Under the pieces are notes generated by a model. That model saw only the letters and a program-made list of their open reading frames with translations, made no database searches and had not been told where the DNA came from. A DNA stretch of 64,000 bases from Lethocerus indicus. Taxonomy: Eukaryota > Arthropoda > Insecta > Hemiptera > Belostomatidae. Positions 10,966 through 21,432 of the stretch are shown one piece after another; the stretch's first letter is position 1, and each line of letters begins with the position of its first letter. Location of the stretch: the NCBI GenBank assembly GCA_019843655.1, contig JACDQD010000007.1, positions 26,182,365 through 26,246,364 on the forward strand. The letters are read 5' to 3'. Position numbers and translations under genes: made by a program.

Positions 10966-11774
10966 ATTTTTCCATCAATTACTTTTCAATGCTGTAACTG
11001 ACAAGATACTACTGAAGACAGAAAAGAAGTCTTAACTTAAATCCAAATCTCAATTGATTCACGTTAACGACTAATGAACAGATTTATTTTTCTCCTTTGA
11101 ACCTTTCACGAAGAAATAACGAATAAAAACAGCAATTTGGATTGTTAATAGAAACTTTTCCGTCCCTTTTGAGTAGCACTCAACGATGTTCATGTAGTGA
11201 TGTTATTTACCAGGTGTATACCATTCAATCTTATCTATAAAATTATTCTTTTGTCTGTAAGTTAAACTTCCACCTATTCAAAGTTGGTATATTGTGCTCC
11301 TACCACAGTAACAGTTGGAAAGAAAGTTGTTACAACATAAATCACCTTCTGGTACAGTCAAGTTGAGTTCTGTTTTTGAAACACAAGGAGGAAAACTGAT
11401 TTTATAGGATAATTTATATTATTACCAGATTACCGTCCGTTTCTCCCATTGCTTAATGGCAGGATTCTCCAATTTATACTAACAATAATGTCCTAGTAAA
11501 TGTTTCGGTATCAAATCAGTGACATGTGCGCATGCTGTGGAATACAATATATTTTTCGGGTGGATCAAAAAAGTTACCAGTTGTTTCCAGGTATTTCACA
11601 GTATTAAATTACTGAAGATGGGTCCCCCCCATGTTGAAAGTGGGAACTAGCGCCTTCTTTCAACGCGGAGCCAAACTAATCGGGGAGTTCAGCGCAGTTA
11701 GTTCAGTCACTATTCGCTAGATTGGAGCGCTAGCGTTTCAATCTAATATAACTAGTTTTTCATGTTTACCCAAG

Positions 11775-13225
11775 GTTTACATGTTAAATTGCACAAAAAT
11801 TATTTACGAAGGATTGTTGGCAAAGTGAATTTCCTTAATAGGTGTTTTGACTAGAAACAATATTTTCTATATATATATATATTAATGGGGTACTAATATT
11901 ATTTGAAATAATAATTATTATACTATCACTATATATCACATTTCATTTTTAACCACAGTGTATAAATTTAAATTTTAATCCAGTCAAATATTATATACAC
12001 AATGGTTACTTTTTTATATTTAAACTGTTTTCCTACCAATTGTGGTATTGATTTTAAACTTCTGGAATTTGTAATTATCACAAATTAAAAACAATACACT
12101 TTAGCCATTTATTAATTCATATTTGGCGCCATAAATATTAAGAATTCCTGCTGGCATCTATAATGCATTATGTGATGATTTTAGTAATTTTTTGGCATTA
12201 GTGGCATATACAGCACGTGTATAAATTTTATATTAACTATAAATATTGCCACCACATTAATTTGTATATTTTTCTAAGGAAATAATTAAACAATGAAAAT
12301 GTATGACTATTGAGTCTGGTATTAATATTTTGAAACCTTAGTGCTGTAAACATATTTATTTATCATATAACATTGCAAAAGAGTTTGTAGTATACATTTA
12401 ACATCACATTCAGTTATATTTATGTATAATTTTGATAAATATAGGAAGATAAAATATATTGCTAAAATACTGGGGAAAAATATTGTTCAACTTTTAACAT
12501 AGTTATTATAAATATTTATAGGTTGATTGAACAGGATGACAACATTATATTATATCAAGAAAGAAAACTCACATGATAATAATCATAAATTAAGGCATCA
12601 TAAAATCCTGATCAAGGTTTTTATTTAATGTGCGCTGATTTTATTGTGTATTCTATTGATGAAACAAAAGTCTTATAATGAAGTTTCATAATGTTACTGA
12701 TTTTTCATAATTTCTTGCAATATAACAAGGGCTATATAGGGACAAAACATGAAATAATTCTTTGACACAATCTCCTTGACCACATTTCTCTTAATTAACT
12801 GGGGAAAATAACTTTCATTTTATAGTTTACCTTGATTTTTAAATATTAATTTTTTCCTGCAATAACCTTGTAGCACACTATACAAGTTTCTCGTTGTATC
12901 GAAACCTTCTGTTGCCCTATTTTATATTGTATGAATAATTTAAATGCTTTAAATAATGGTACAAATTTACTTCAATTTGATAATAATATGAAATTATGCT
13001 CAGTCGCTAGTGCATGATAATTAATATTTTACACACAGTTAATGATTAGCAAACCTCTAGTTATTGACATTCTATTTAATTTATGTATTTATATGTTTTG
13101 AGGGCCTACTGCATAATTTATTTATTGTAGCCATCATGTTGACCCAATAAATAAAATAGCCAATAAAATAAAATAAGGTATTTTCATAGAAATAAAGGAT
13201 GACAACTTGGGTTAATATTCCGCAT
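11775..13225. other. AT-rich, CpG-poor block
   Basis: About 1.45 kb is visibly richer in A and T than the flanks. I count only about half a dozen CpG dinucleotides, whereas CpG is frequent on both sides. There are no long frames. AATAAA-type signals cluster near its right edge (about 13147-13195) and TTTATT is common on both strands. A methylated or transcribed region such as a long 3' UTR, an organelle-derived insert, or foreign AT-rich DNA would all fit; the sequence does not decide. The left border follows a GC-richer stretch (about 11620-11740) containing TTCAGTC, an initiator-like motif. Confidence 0.55.
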
Positions 13226-13473
13226 TTATTTCCAGCTGTTGTATGTTCTTAAATTCTATTTAAATATCAACAAGAACGCATCAATCGAATCTCCAAATTT
13301 CCGACGATATAAAAACCGTTTTTTTCGATTATACTTTAAGGATACATCGATTGATTCCATAATAAGCACATATCGTTATACGCATTTTTTATTTTTATTG
13401 GGGAATTATGTTTGTCTTATTTGGGTTGGATTTTGTTAATCCGTTTTCTAAGTGTGAGAGTAACTGCGAATTA

Positions 13474-13600
13474 ATGAGGATGCCCAAAAAATAATCCAAC
13501 AGTGACTAACACCGCTACTGAAGATGGCGAGCAGCCGAAACCGGTCTAGCAAAAGACCAAACCGGCGAGAGGAGACAGAAACACCACGAACCTACGCTAA
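13474..13600 (+). repeat. Half-length copy of the foldback family
   Basis: It starts inside the central spacer of the family (GAGGATGCCC) and continues through the whole right arm: CAGTGACTAACACCGCTACT, GAAGATGGCGAGCAGCCGAA, ACCGGTCTAGCAAAAGACCA and the terminal CACCACGAACCTACG. The left arm is missing entirely. Truncation at one end with an intact other end is typical of retroposed copies. Similarity to the copies at 30572-30835 and 53304-53615 is high. Confidence 0.8.
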
Positions 13601-13939
13601 ATAAATGTTTTTCTGACTGATACGGCGTTATAGATGCAATCACGCAAAGCGTGTACGCACGGTTTAGCCTATACGGGCGGGCGCTTCCAGCCGCGTGCTG
13701 CCATCTGGCGGCGGCCGGCCGAACCGGCCCCGGTATGCCGCGGTTCAAGGCCGCTCACCGTTCCACATAACGTTAACGACAGTGGAACAGAGATAGGCCG
13801 GCAAAGAAACTTTTCTTAAAATTACAGAAACGTTACTGTATTTGAAACCAACAGAGTTTTCTTGAAGATTCGCTAACTTCCAAGATTTCGTGCAATCTCA
13901 TGGCGTTACTGTGGGGACTTCTCTGGGGGGGGGGGGGAA

Positions 13940-16260
13940 GGCACTGAGTTTCCCTCTGAAACCAGAAGAAATTCGAGCCTACGAATATTGGCGCAGGAAA
14001 AACCTTGGTTCTTGAATAGGAAATCCAGGAAGAAGAAATCTCTTGCAAATACCAACAAGACAGGTTATGGAAGCAAAATAAGAACTGTATAACATTGGCT
14101 TTTTCCCGTTTAGAACGGCGGCAAGTACTGGGACTAAATATAGTGACAGCTGACATTCATAGTTCGCTCATGATGATAAAATGAAAAACAAGTCCGTAGT
14201 TTATAACGTCAAAAATAACCTTAAAATGAATAGCGGGATAATTGTTAACAAGAAGAGTTGTATGAGCTAATAATCGGTTGAGGATATCACTTAAAACCAG
14301 AGGCAGCCCCCATTGCCCATTGCCATTTTGGCACCGGTTCCTCTCGACTGGCAGAAAACCAAAAATTCCTAAATAACGTTTTTTTTCCTCTCTCTCTCTC
14401 CCTCTCCCTCGAACTTACCTTGTCGACATTAGGGCTCCTCATAGCTTTGTTCAGAGTTTAAGTCCTGCCTTATCGGACTTAATTAATAATAATAATAGTG
14501 CAGTATATAATTATCATGTTAATGCCTTAGCACTTACGGGTGTTAACACGTTCTTGGGCCTTGGGGGTCGCTGGGTCGCCATGCAAGAAGGGCGATGGCG
14601 GGGAAATGTTGTGTCTTGAGGAAGGGGGTGGAGGGGAAGGAGCAAGTAAACAGCTGTCGAAGGTCAACGAACCTTTACTCTTAAGACGAGTTGGCCGCGA
14701 AGGGCCGGCTGAAGATATAAAAAAAAACTCCTCAATCGACCAACAGAATAATCAGGATAAATATTCGTTCCAATAGCGATGATACACGATAATTATAACG
14801 GCTGTCTAACGCCGCAATATTCTGGAGTGACTTCAGATTCAGAGGCTTAAAGACGCGTTATCTCTTTTAAGCTACAGTTTCTCCCAGTAACGCCTTATCG
14901 TATTTTCGTTTCCTGGAGGAATTTCGCCAATTTATCGATTGATTCTGTGTTTCGCCTTTCAGGGTGTAATCTCGGTAGTATACGTTTCATTGTTGTGGAG
15001 GTATATTTGGGTAATCGGTCAGTACCCGGTTTTTTTAGACTTTTATCTAAAAATGTTTAGCCTCGGATTTATTCGTAGATATTTTTAGATTTGAACAACA
15101 TCTCTGTAAACAATTTGTTCTGTTTGAACGGTCCAAGGAGGCGAACAATGTTCCTCGTTTTACGTAAGACCGTTACGTCAGTTCTACAAAACCCATTCTT
15201 ATATTGTTTTTTTTCTAAGAATACAAATTTTTAACGCGTTTTTAACAAATCTGTTAACTGGGCTTCGATTCCCTGACTATGATTCGCCCAACTGCGTACT
15301 TGAAAAAAAATACTGTTCATTTAGGTTAATTGCGAAAGTAATAATTCTTTTCGAGAGATAAAATAATTATAATGGGGCGTTTTTCTTAAAACATTTTTAT
15401 TATCCAAGATACGATCGATAATTATACCTTGATGGAATTGAAATTTTAAACAATCAAAACAATAATTGCCTTTATATTTTCTCGTTTATTTTTGTTTTGT
15501 TTTTATAATACGCGCAATAATTTGCTCGAAATTATTTGTTTTCTTCGGGAATCAGTTAACGAATTCAAGTACAAGTCTGGTAATACCCGGATTCGAATTC
15601 AGTCTTTCTTTTTAAGGGCTTTTTCTTAAGGGCGGAGAGAAAAATCTTACAGTTCGAAAACTAGGCCATATTTTAGTCGTGGAATTCGAATATTAAAATT
15701 GGTTAACAACACGGTTTCGTGTGGAGAATTGTGAATAATGTTATATAGGCGCGCGTATATTGTACCCGGCGTGAAATATCTAGAAAACTACGCACTCGCG
15801 AGAGGGATTTTATGCATATGGGCTTGACATTTCTGTTTGGTTTAATAATTCTGGCGATAAGGGGAGCAAATAAAAATATTACGGATTGAATGCAAACAGT
15901 CTATATTGGGCCAAGATATGATACGGGTCGACCCCCGACAGACCCGGACTACCACTCGAGGAAGGACGCTAAGGGACGCGGACAAATTCAAATATTATTA
16001 TTTTGATATTTTCAGAGTTTCGAAGAAACTCCACTCTTTAAGAAGTAGATCCACTCTTGAAACCGATCGGGTAAACCGCAAGTATTCTCTTGTCGTTAAT
16101 AAATCTCAGTATTACGGCCAAACCTAGAGACATTGTCGGGAGTAAAGCTTTCATACACACACAGAGTGGATGGATTAAAAAGAAATTACAGATGTTATAC
16201 GACAACTGGACTTGATAATATATGGTGGCTAAATGCAAGTTTGAGTTTTAAAATTCGGGT
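13940..16260. other. No gene seen
   Basis: This stretch holds short CT runs (about 14390-14410) and an AAG/GTAAGT-type donor on the minus strand at about 14411-14420 without a matching acceptor. A G homopolymer of about 13 bases lies just before it (13925-13937). The frames at 13833-14156 and 14540-14776 show no domain. Confidence 0.5.
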
Positions 16261-16264
16261 GTTA

Positions 16265-16306
16265 CGCCGAAACCGGTCTAGTAAAAGAACTTAGCATTGA
16301 TAGGAG
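16265..16306 (+). repeat. Foldback family relic
   Basis: CCGAAACCGGTCTAGTAAAA followed by a decayed AGGAGA segment matches the right arm of the family. Only the core survives. Confidence 0.55.
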
Positions 16307-17149
16307 ATCGCAATAATCTATAGCATTTCCAAAACCTATTCAGATAACGCGTATTCGATAATGGTCAGTGCTAGTGGACTTATACATAGAGTTTAAAGAG
16401 ATCAAATTTTATTTCTTCAATTAGTGTAAATAAATGTAACTTTAAAGTAGAAACGAAACTTTAAAATCGAGAAAAACAATTCATTAATTGTATATTCGAA
16501 CTACTAAATTGTAAACGATTGGCCGATATATAACCTGGGCTATGATATCTATCTGTTGTATCCCGAAACTAAAAAATTAGGTTTCTTACTTAGGACTTTC
16601 CTCGAAGTCTTGGCATTTCCCTTCGGAGTAGAGTTCAATAAAAATGCAATTAATCGCCGAAAAATAAAAAAGAAAACGGACTGTTGGTCAACTCTCAGGT
16701 GAGCATTTTTCTCGCGAAGCGGTTTTCAGGTATTTCCTGCTTCTTGTCCCGGTTCAAACTCTCGTACCTTTCCTCAGCCCGAAGTGCCCGGTCGGCCGGC
16801 GGACAACCGGTTGTCGCTCGCCGTAAAAACATACACGAGTATAAAATAGAAACAATCCACCTTGAAGAAGAATAAAAATAATAGCCAGCTCGATGAACGG
16901 CGAGGTTAGGAGGTTGGGCTTCAGGAGTTGTGTACAGAGAGAAAAGTTCTTTCCCTGTCATGAGACTGGGAGTCATGAGTTTTCTTTAACCATTTTATTG
17001 CAACAACTGTAAAAATACAACAAGCGACATTGTTTCAAATAGCACCTGTAACAAATAAGCGACGAGAAACAGACTGGCTTTCCCCCTTCTTGTGTTTTTT
17101 AAAATTGTATTTATTATTCGTTATATTTTAATCATCAAAGTAGGATTAG

Positions 17150-17755
17150 GATGATGTATGATTCTGGAGTGGAATTTGTTGTAAATTTTTTTTGTAGGGT
17201 TTGTTAGTTATTTTACTTAGTATTTTCGGCTGTGTATTTTGAATATCGAATGTTCAAACTCATGTTCGAATGTTGTCGAAGTACAAATGCTGTATGTATT
17301 TCCACACACTCATATCGTGATAAAATAAACCACCCGATGATGGCACTTTTGACACGAGAACAATTATGGTCTAAGGGCTAAGGAGATCTCTAGTCCAGCG
17401 GCGTTTAAGCCAACGCGGGGGGGGGGGGATAATGGATGGGTAAGAGAGGAAAGGGACCGAACAAGTGGATGGGGATGAGAAGAAAGGCGGGAGTGGAACT
17501 TCAGGAACCGGGATTTTGCGATGTTGAGGTCATGGTGGATTGTGGCAGCATTAAGGATGGCACGAAGGACTTTTGACTGGAATCTCTGGATGCGAGCGAT
17601 GTTGGATGTTTCGGTGGAACCCCATAGCTCTATCGTGTCGGTTTAAGTATCGCTTTGTGTATTGTCAGTTTGTTACTTAAAGTTAATTTTGGTGTCCGTT
17701 TTAGTAATGGTCTTAAAAGTCCAAATTTTCGGTTTGAGTCGGTTATGGGGTCTCC
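17150..17755 (-). pseudogene. Jockey-like LINE, ORF2 3' end and 3' UTR
   Basis: Minus-strand translation gives the C-terminal region of a Jockey-clade LINE ORF2 in order: KLTLSNKLTIHKAILKP, a frameshift near 17637, then IELWGSTETSNIARIQRFQS, KVLRAILNAATIHHDLNI, a degenerate RLSSHPHPL segment, and finally RWLKRRWTRDLL close to the usual terminal RRLKR.RP.DL block. The remaining sequence down to about 17150 would be 3' UTR. It shares ATGATGGCACTTTTG and the GTTTAAGCC motif with the copy at 34487-34681. A G/C homopolymer lies inside (17417-17428). The copy is 5'-truncated and frame-broken. Confidence 0.87.
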
Positions 17756-19149
17756 ACGTGCGAACGAAAAGTAAATGCACGATTTAAACGCACCGAGTGA
17801 ATAAATAAATAAAAGGGGTTTCTCCCCGGTTCAATCTCACAGTTCGTACAGATCGGTTTCAGTCGAGTAATAATTTATTCGATCGGGCCTAGTTTAGATT
17901 TATTGTCGTGAGAATGGCAAAGACAATTTTCGGATGTTAATTTAGTGTGGGAGAAGAGCTTTGTTAATTTCTGTGGGGGCCGGCTCCCCCCCCCCCCCGC
18001 CCGCGCCATCAACCCCCGTGTTGATTCTGATACGGGGCGCTGAGCCCCGAGTCTGTTTGGTCAAGACTCTACCAACAAGATAAGATAGCGACATCCTCCT
18101 GTGCCCTTCCTAATCGCATCGTCGCTCTCGTCGGGCCGGCCGACCAAGGAGATTTACATATAAAATAATACGGATTCTACGATACGTTGAATCGTCCTGT
18201 CAGCCTGGGTTCGAACCCTGCTCGGGGCAGACCCTCATGATCGGCCCTTTCGTATCACCCTCGCCCCGAGACAGAGTATGTTTGCCGTCTTAGAAAGTTT
18301 TGGAGAAAGAATTTTCTTTGGCTTTTCCTCCGCACCAGAGCTTTTCCGACGGCATCGCTGCGGAGGTATCTTCGTGGATGTTGCAGAAGCACAGGGCAAG
18401 ACTCTGAGGACAGGATCTTCAGAATTAAAGAAGGCCAAGCTTTATCCGACTACTGTCCAGTAGAAGCTCGTCTGTTTTAGATAAAATACCTTTTCCGTTT
18501 CCAGGATTTAAACACACAACATAAATAATAGATTTTTAAGAATTCATCGTCAAACGCGTATTCTGAAAACCATAAATTTGCTCATATATAATAACTAGAA
18601 AATCAGCTATAAGGGCAGTTCCTGGCGAATGCAGAAACTAAAACGGGTTTAAATTTTAGCTCCTGTCTATGTTCATAAATAAGTCTAAACGATCGCGGTG
18701 TCTACTACTTTTTACCCAAAGTAAGTAAGTAAGTAGATTGAACTTGTAGAGTGTAAAGACCGGTTGGGCAGTGAACTTCTCCCCGGGGGCGCCTCCTCCC
18801 GCCTGTTGGCCCGGAGCCCACACGGCACAAACAAAAATAAACTACGTCGAAATTGTACAAAAATCCAATACAAATTACAACTCGGCGCATTGTAATGCGG
18901 CGCTTGTACGCTGAAACCCCCCCCTCCCCCGGTCCACGCTACGGTAATGGGGAAACTTGTAATTTGGCACCGGGTACTGAATCCTCCTGGAGATCGCTAA
19001 TCGTGAAATTAATATTCCCTCCGTCGTCTCCCCGTCCTCTCTCCCTTTCCAGCCCACACTTTATGGGATATGCAAAATTCTTTACCGAGATGCTCCGAGA
19101 GGTGCATTCACCGCCGACGCCGCATGCAATACCGTCACGACGTCGATAC
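17756..19149. other. No gene seen; weak tRNA-like box
   Basis: A C homopolymer of about 12 bases lies near 17987-17998. GGGTTCGAACCC at about 18198-18210 looks like a tRNA T arm, but I cannot find a D arm or a pairing acceptor stem. Overlapping frames at 18235-18463 and 18853-19250 have no domain. Confidence 0.45.
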
Positions 19150-19310
19150 TCCGGGGCGAGTCCTGGACCCGCAGAATTATAATTGGTGTTCGGGGCTGGA
19201 AATTCAGTTGTAACCCGTTCGGGCCGCCACCGGGATTCGAACCCGGGCATCTTGAATGTCGACTATAGAGAAGACCTATAAATATCCTCCACTGGGGGCA
19301 AGATACAGGA
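19150..19310 (-). repeat. tRNA-derived SINE candidate
   Basis: On the minus strand a perfect polymerase III B box (GGTTCGAATCC) sits in a strong T-arm stem (about 19230-19246). An A-box-like CCCCCAGTGGAGG lies upstream (about 19287-19299). The spacing between boxes is wider than in a true tRNA. The segment GGTGGCGGCCCG after the B box matches GGTGGCGGACCG at 10954-10965 and GTGGCGGACC at 49840-49850, marking a shared family. The sequence beyond (to about 19150) would be the SINE body. No intact cloverleaf is present. Confidence 0.5.
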
Positions 19311-19329
19311 TACAAATAATTTTTATTTT

Positions 19330-19420
19330 CTTCAAATACAAATATTACATCGATAAAACGATATACAAATGATGATTTGTACATGCATTCCGGCCCATGG
19401 GCCTTTCTACATATATATAC
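19330..19420 (-). repeat. Dispersed repeat, copy 1
   Basis: On the minus strand GGCCCATGGGCCGGAATG, an ATCAATC-like stretch and an AATAAAAATTATTTGT tail parallel the sequence at 54420-54500. The GGAATG motif followed by an A-rich end suggests the 3' end of a LINE. The tail leads directly into the SINE candidate at 19150-19310. Confidence 0.45.
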
Positions 19421-19529
19421 TTAAGTATTATAATAAATTAATCTTGACTTTTTAACAATATTGGTCTAATGATCGGGAAAATTTACAATAAAAACCCGAG
19501 AACTTAAGCTACACTCACTTCTTTCACTC

Positions 19530-19620
19530 GCGCACTTTGCACTGCATTTTGCACTTGCCACTTGGGTGTCGGTGCACTGATCACTGGGGCACTGGTGACA
19601 GTATACGACCGGTCGTATAC
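19530..19620. repeat. GCACT cluster and 20-bp perfect palindrome
   Basis: GCACT or CACTG units recur many times between 19530 and 19593. Immediately after is GTATACGACCGGTCGTATAC (19601-19620), a perfect palindrome, framed by ACA and TGT. This could be a protein-binding site array or an element end. I cannot assign it to a family. Confidence 0.6.
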
Positions 19621-19929
19621 CACTGTAACACTATAGACAAATTAACTGGCACATCCACAGCTTCGGGTGCTTCGTCCTGATGCCGAAAACCCCGATGGCC
19701 CAGAAGAAATACCATCGCCACGAGTAGGCGGGCTCCGCACCGAAGGACCCTCTAAAATAGTCCAAAATTGAGAAACAGTACAAGTGTGTAAGCGATCAGG
19801 CACGGGGTCATATATGCGGGTCGTTAAATAACCCCCCGGCGAGTGCCTCAAGTGAATAAGTGACCACTTGCCAAGTGTATTTCTGTGCCGATACAGTGTT
19901 CGTGTGACAGCCCGAGAAAATGTGACCAA

Positions 19930-21370
19930 TACAAAATGAAGTTTTTATATCATACTGAACATATACAGCAAGTAATTGCATATCCAAATGTACAAAAGGT
20001 TTTATTCCGAGTTTATTGATGTGCCTCCGCCTTAAACAATATTACTTGTCGTTATAACTCGAGAAGATAACGACGTCGACGATAAAATGCCACCTTGCAG
20101 AGATAAACGAATATTTTTTCATTATTGTTTTTACCCAACGTAGCAGACATGATGTCTGTCGGAAATTTTCCGCCTTCGATATAATGTTTTACGAATTTCG
20201 ACTTCATTTCGAGATTACGCGAATTCTTTGCGAGATATCGCGGCTGTTATCGTACATCGACGAGAGCTTTATCGCCTCCCAGACTCAAGTTCGGACGCTT
20301 AAAGGAGATTATCAGATGTATCTACCTTGTTTCACCTTAATTCCTGATAATTCTTTCCCCTCTTTAATCAATACCGATTCTGAATAATTGTCTTTCTCAG
20401 ATAATTCAACCTGCACTCGTTCAGCGGCACTCGTCAACAGTACGGAGTTATCTTATTTATAATTCAGATAAAAGATACATCTCGATTAATTAAACGGGTA
20501 TTTTACAGCGAATTATTTAATAGCACTATTCCGTAATATATAATGGAAATTATCCTAATGCATGTAACATAAATTTGTCTCGCTCATACATCGAAAATTG
20601 GACAATCTCAATGTTTCGAGAGTTTCGTGAAGGACAATGCCGCGAACGACAAAGGGACTCGGAAAATGCTATTCAACAGTGCTCGAAACGTCGAAACTTT
20701 ATCGCAATGATTCGATATCACGATATTACGATTCGATGGCTTCGATTGATCGTTATTGTTATAGACGGCTGGGCGGCATTTGTAATCGTCAACTGCTGTT
20801 AAAATTTCAATCAGTACTTCAAATTACTTTACTGTTAAAGGCAGAAAGGTTAATTTACGTGGACAGAATAAATTAATTAGCTTTCGAGATTCGTTCTTTC
20901 ACAATTTTCACAGATGAAAACTGTCATAACACTATAGCGTATAAACAATTAGAGAAATACAGTGTCTGTAATGTTGTCGTCCTGTCTATTGTGGGGGGGT
21001 GGGGATTTTATCGTTCTTAAGAGTATATATTGGTGGAACTGGTTTCAAAGAGCGGACATCTCTGTCGTCCACTCGTGACCGGTACCGCCGGTAGCTCGTG
21101 ACCGATACCGGGCCTTCAATCGTCAATCACGAACTCGATTTCCAACCAGGACGATGGGGAAAAACCTTTTCGTGTTTTCAGTTTTATTTTCCAAGTCATA
21201 GCCGGCGGGCGCCTTTAGGTGGGCGTCTATGACTACCGGCTCTATTAGCGGAAGACCTTGCGAGGGTAATTTTTAGTTATAAAAATCCGTAACGCGGCAG
21301 AATACGAAATTTTGAGAATTCGAGTCCTGAAGTCTATTCTTCCGACTCCTGCGTCATATTTGTATTCCTT
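19930..21370. other. No gene seen
   Basis: AT-rich sequence with A/T and CG-containing words and no domain in the short frames at 20184-20876. No repeat family was recognised. Confidence 0.5.
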
Positions 21371-21373
21371 ACT

Positions 21374-21432
21374 ATCCGAGCAGCCGAGACCGATCTGGCA
21401 AAAGACCAGACCAGCGATTGGGGGATAGAAAA
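21374..21432 (+). repeat. Foldback family relic
   Basis: GAGCAGCCGAGACCGATCTG followed by GCAAAAGACCAGACCAGCGA corresponds to the right arm core with several substitutions. The frames crossing it on the minus strand (21245-21613) are therefore not genes. Confidence 0.65.

Noticed and set aside
18195..18215. tRNA gene at a GGGTTCGAACCC box
   Set aside because: No D arm, anticodon arm or acceptor stem could be built around it.
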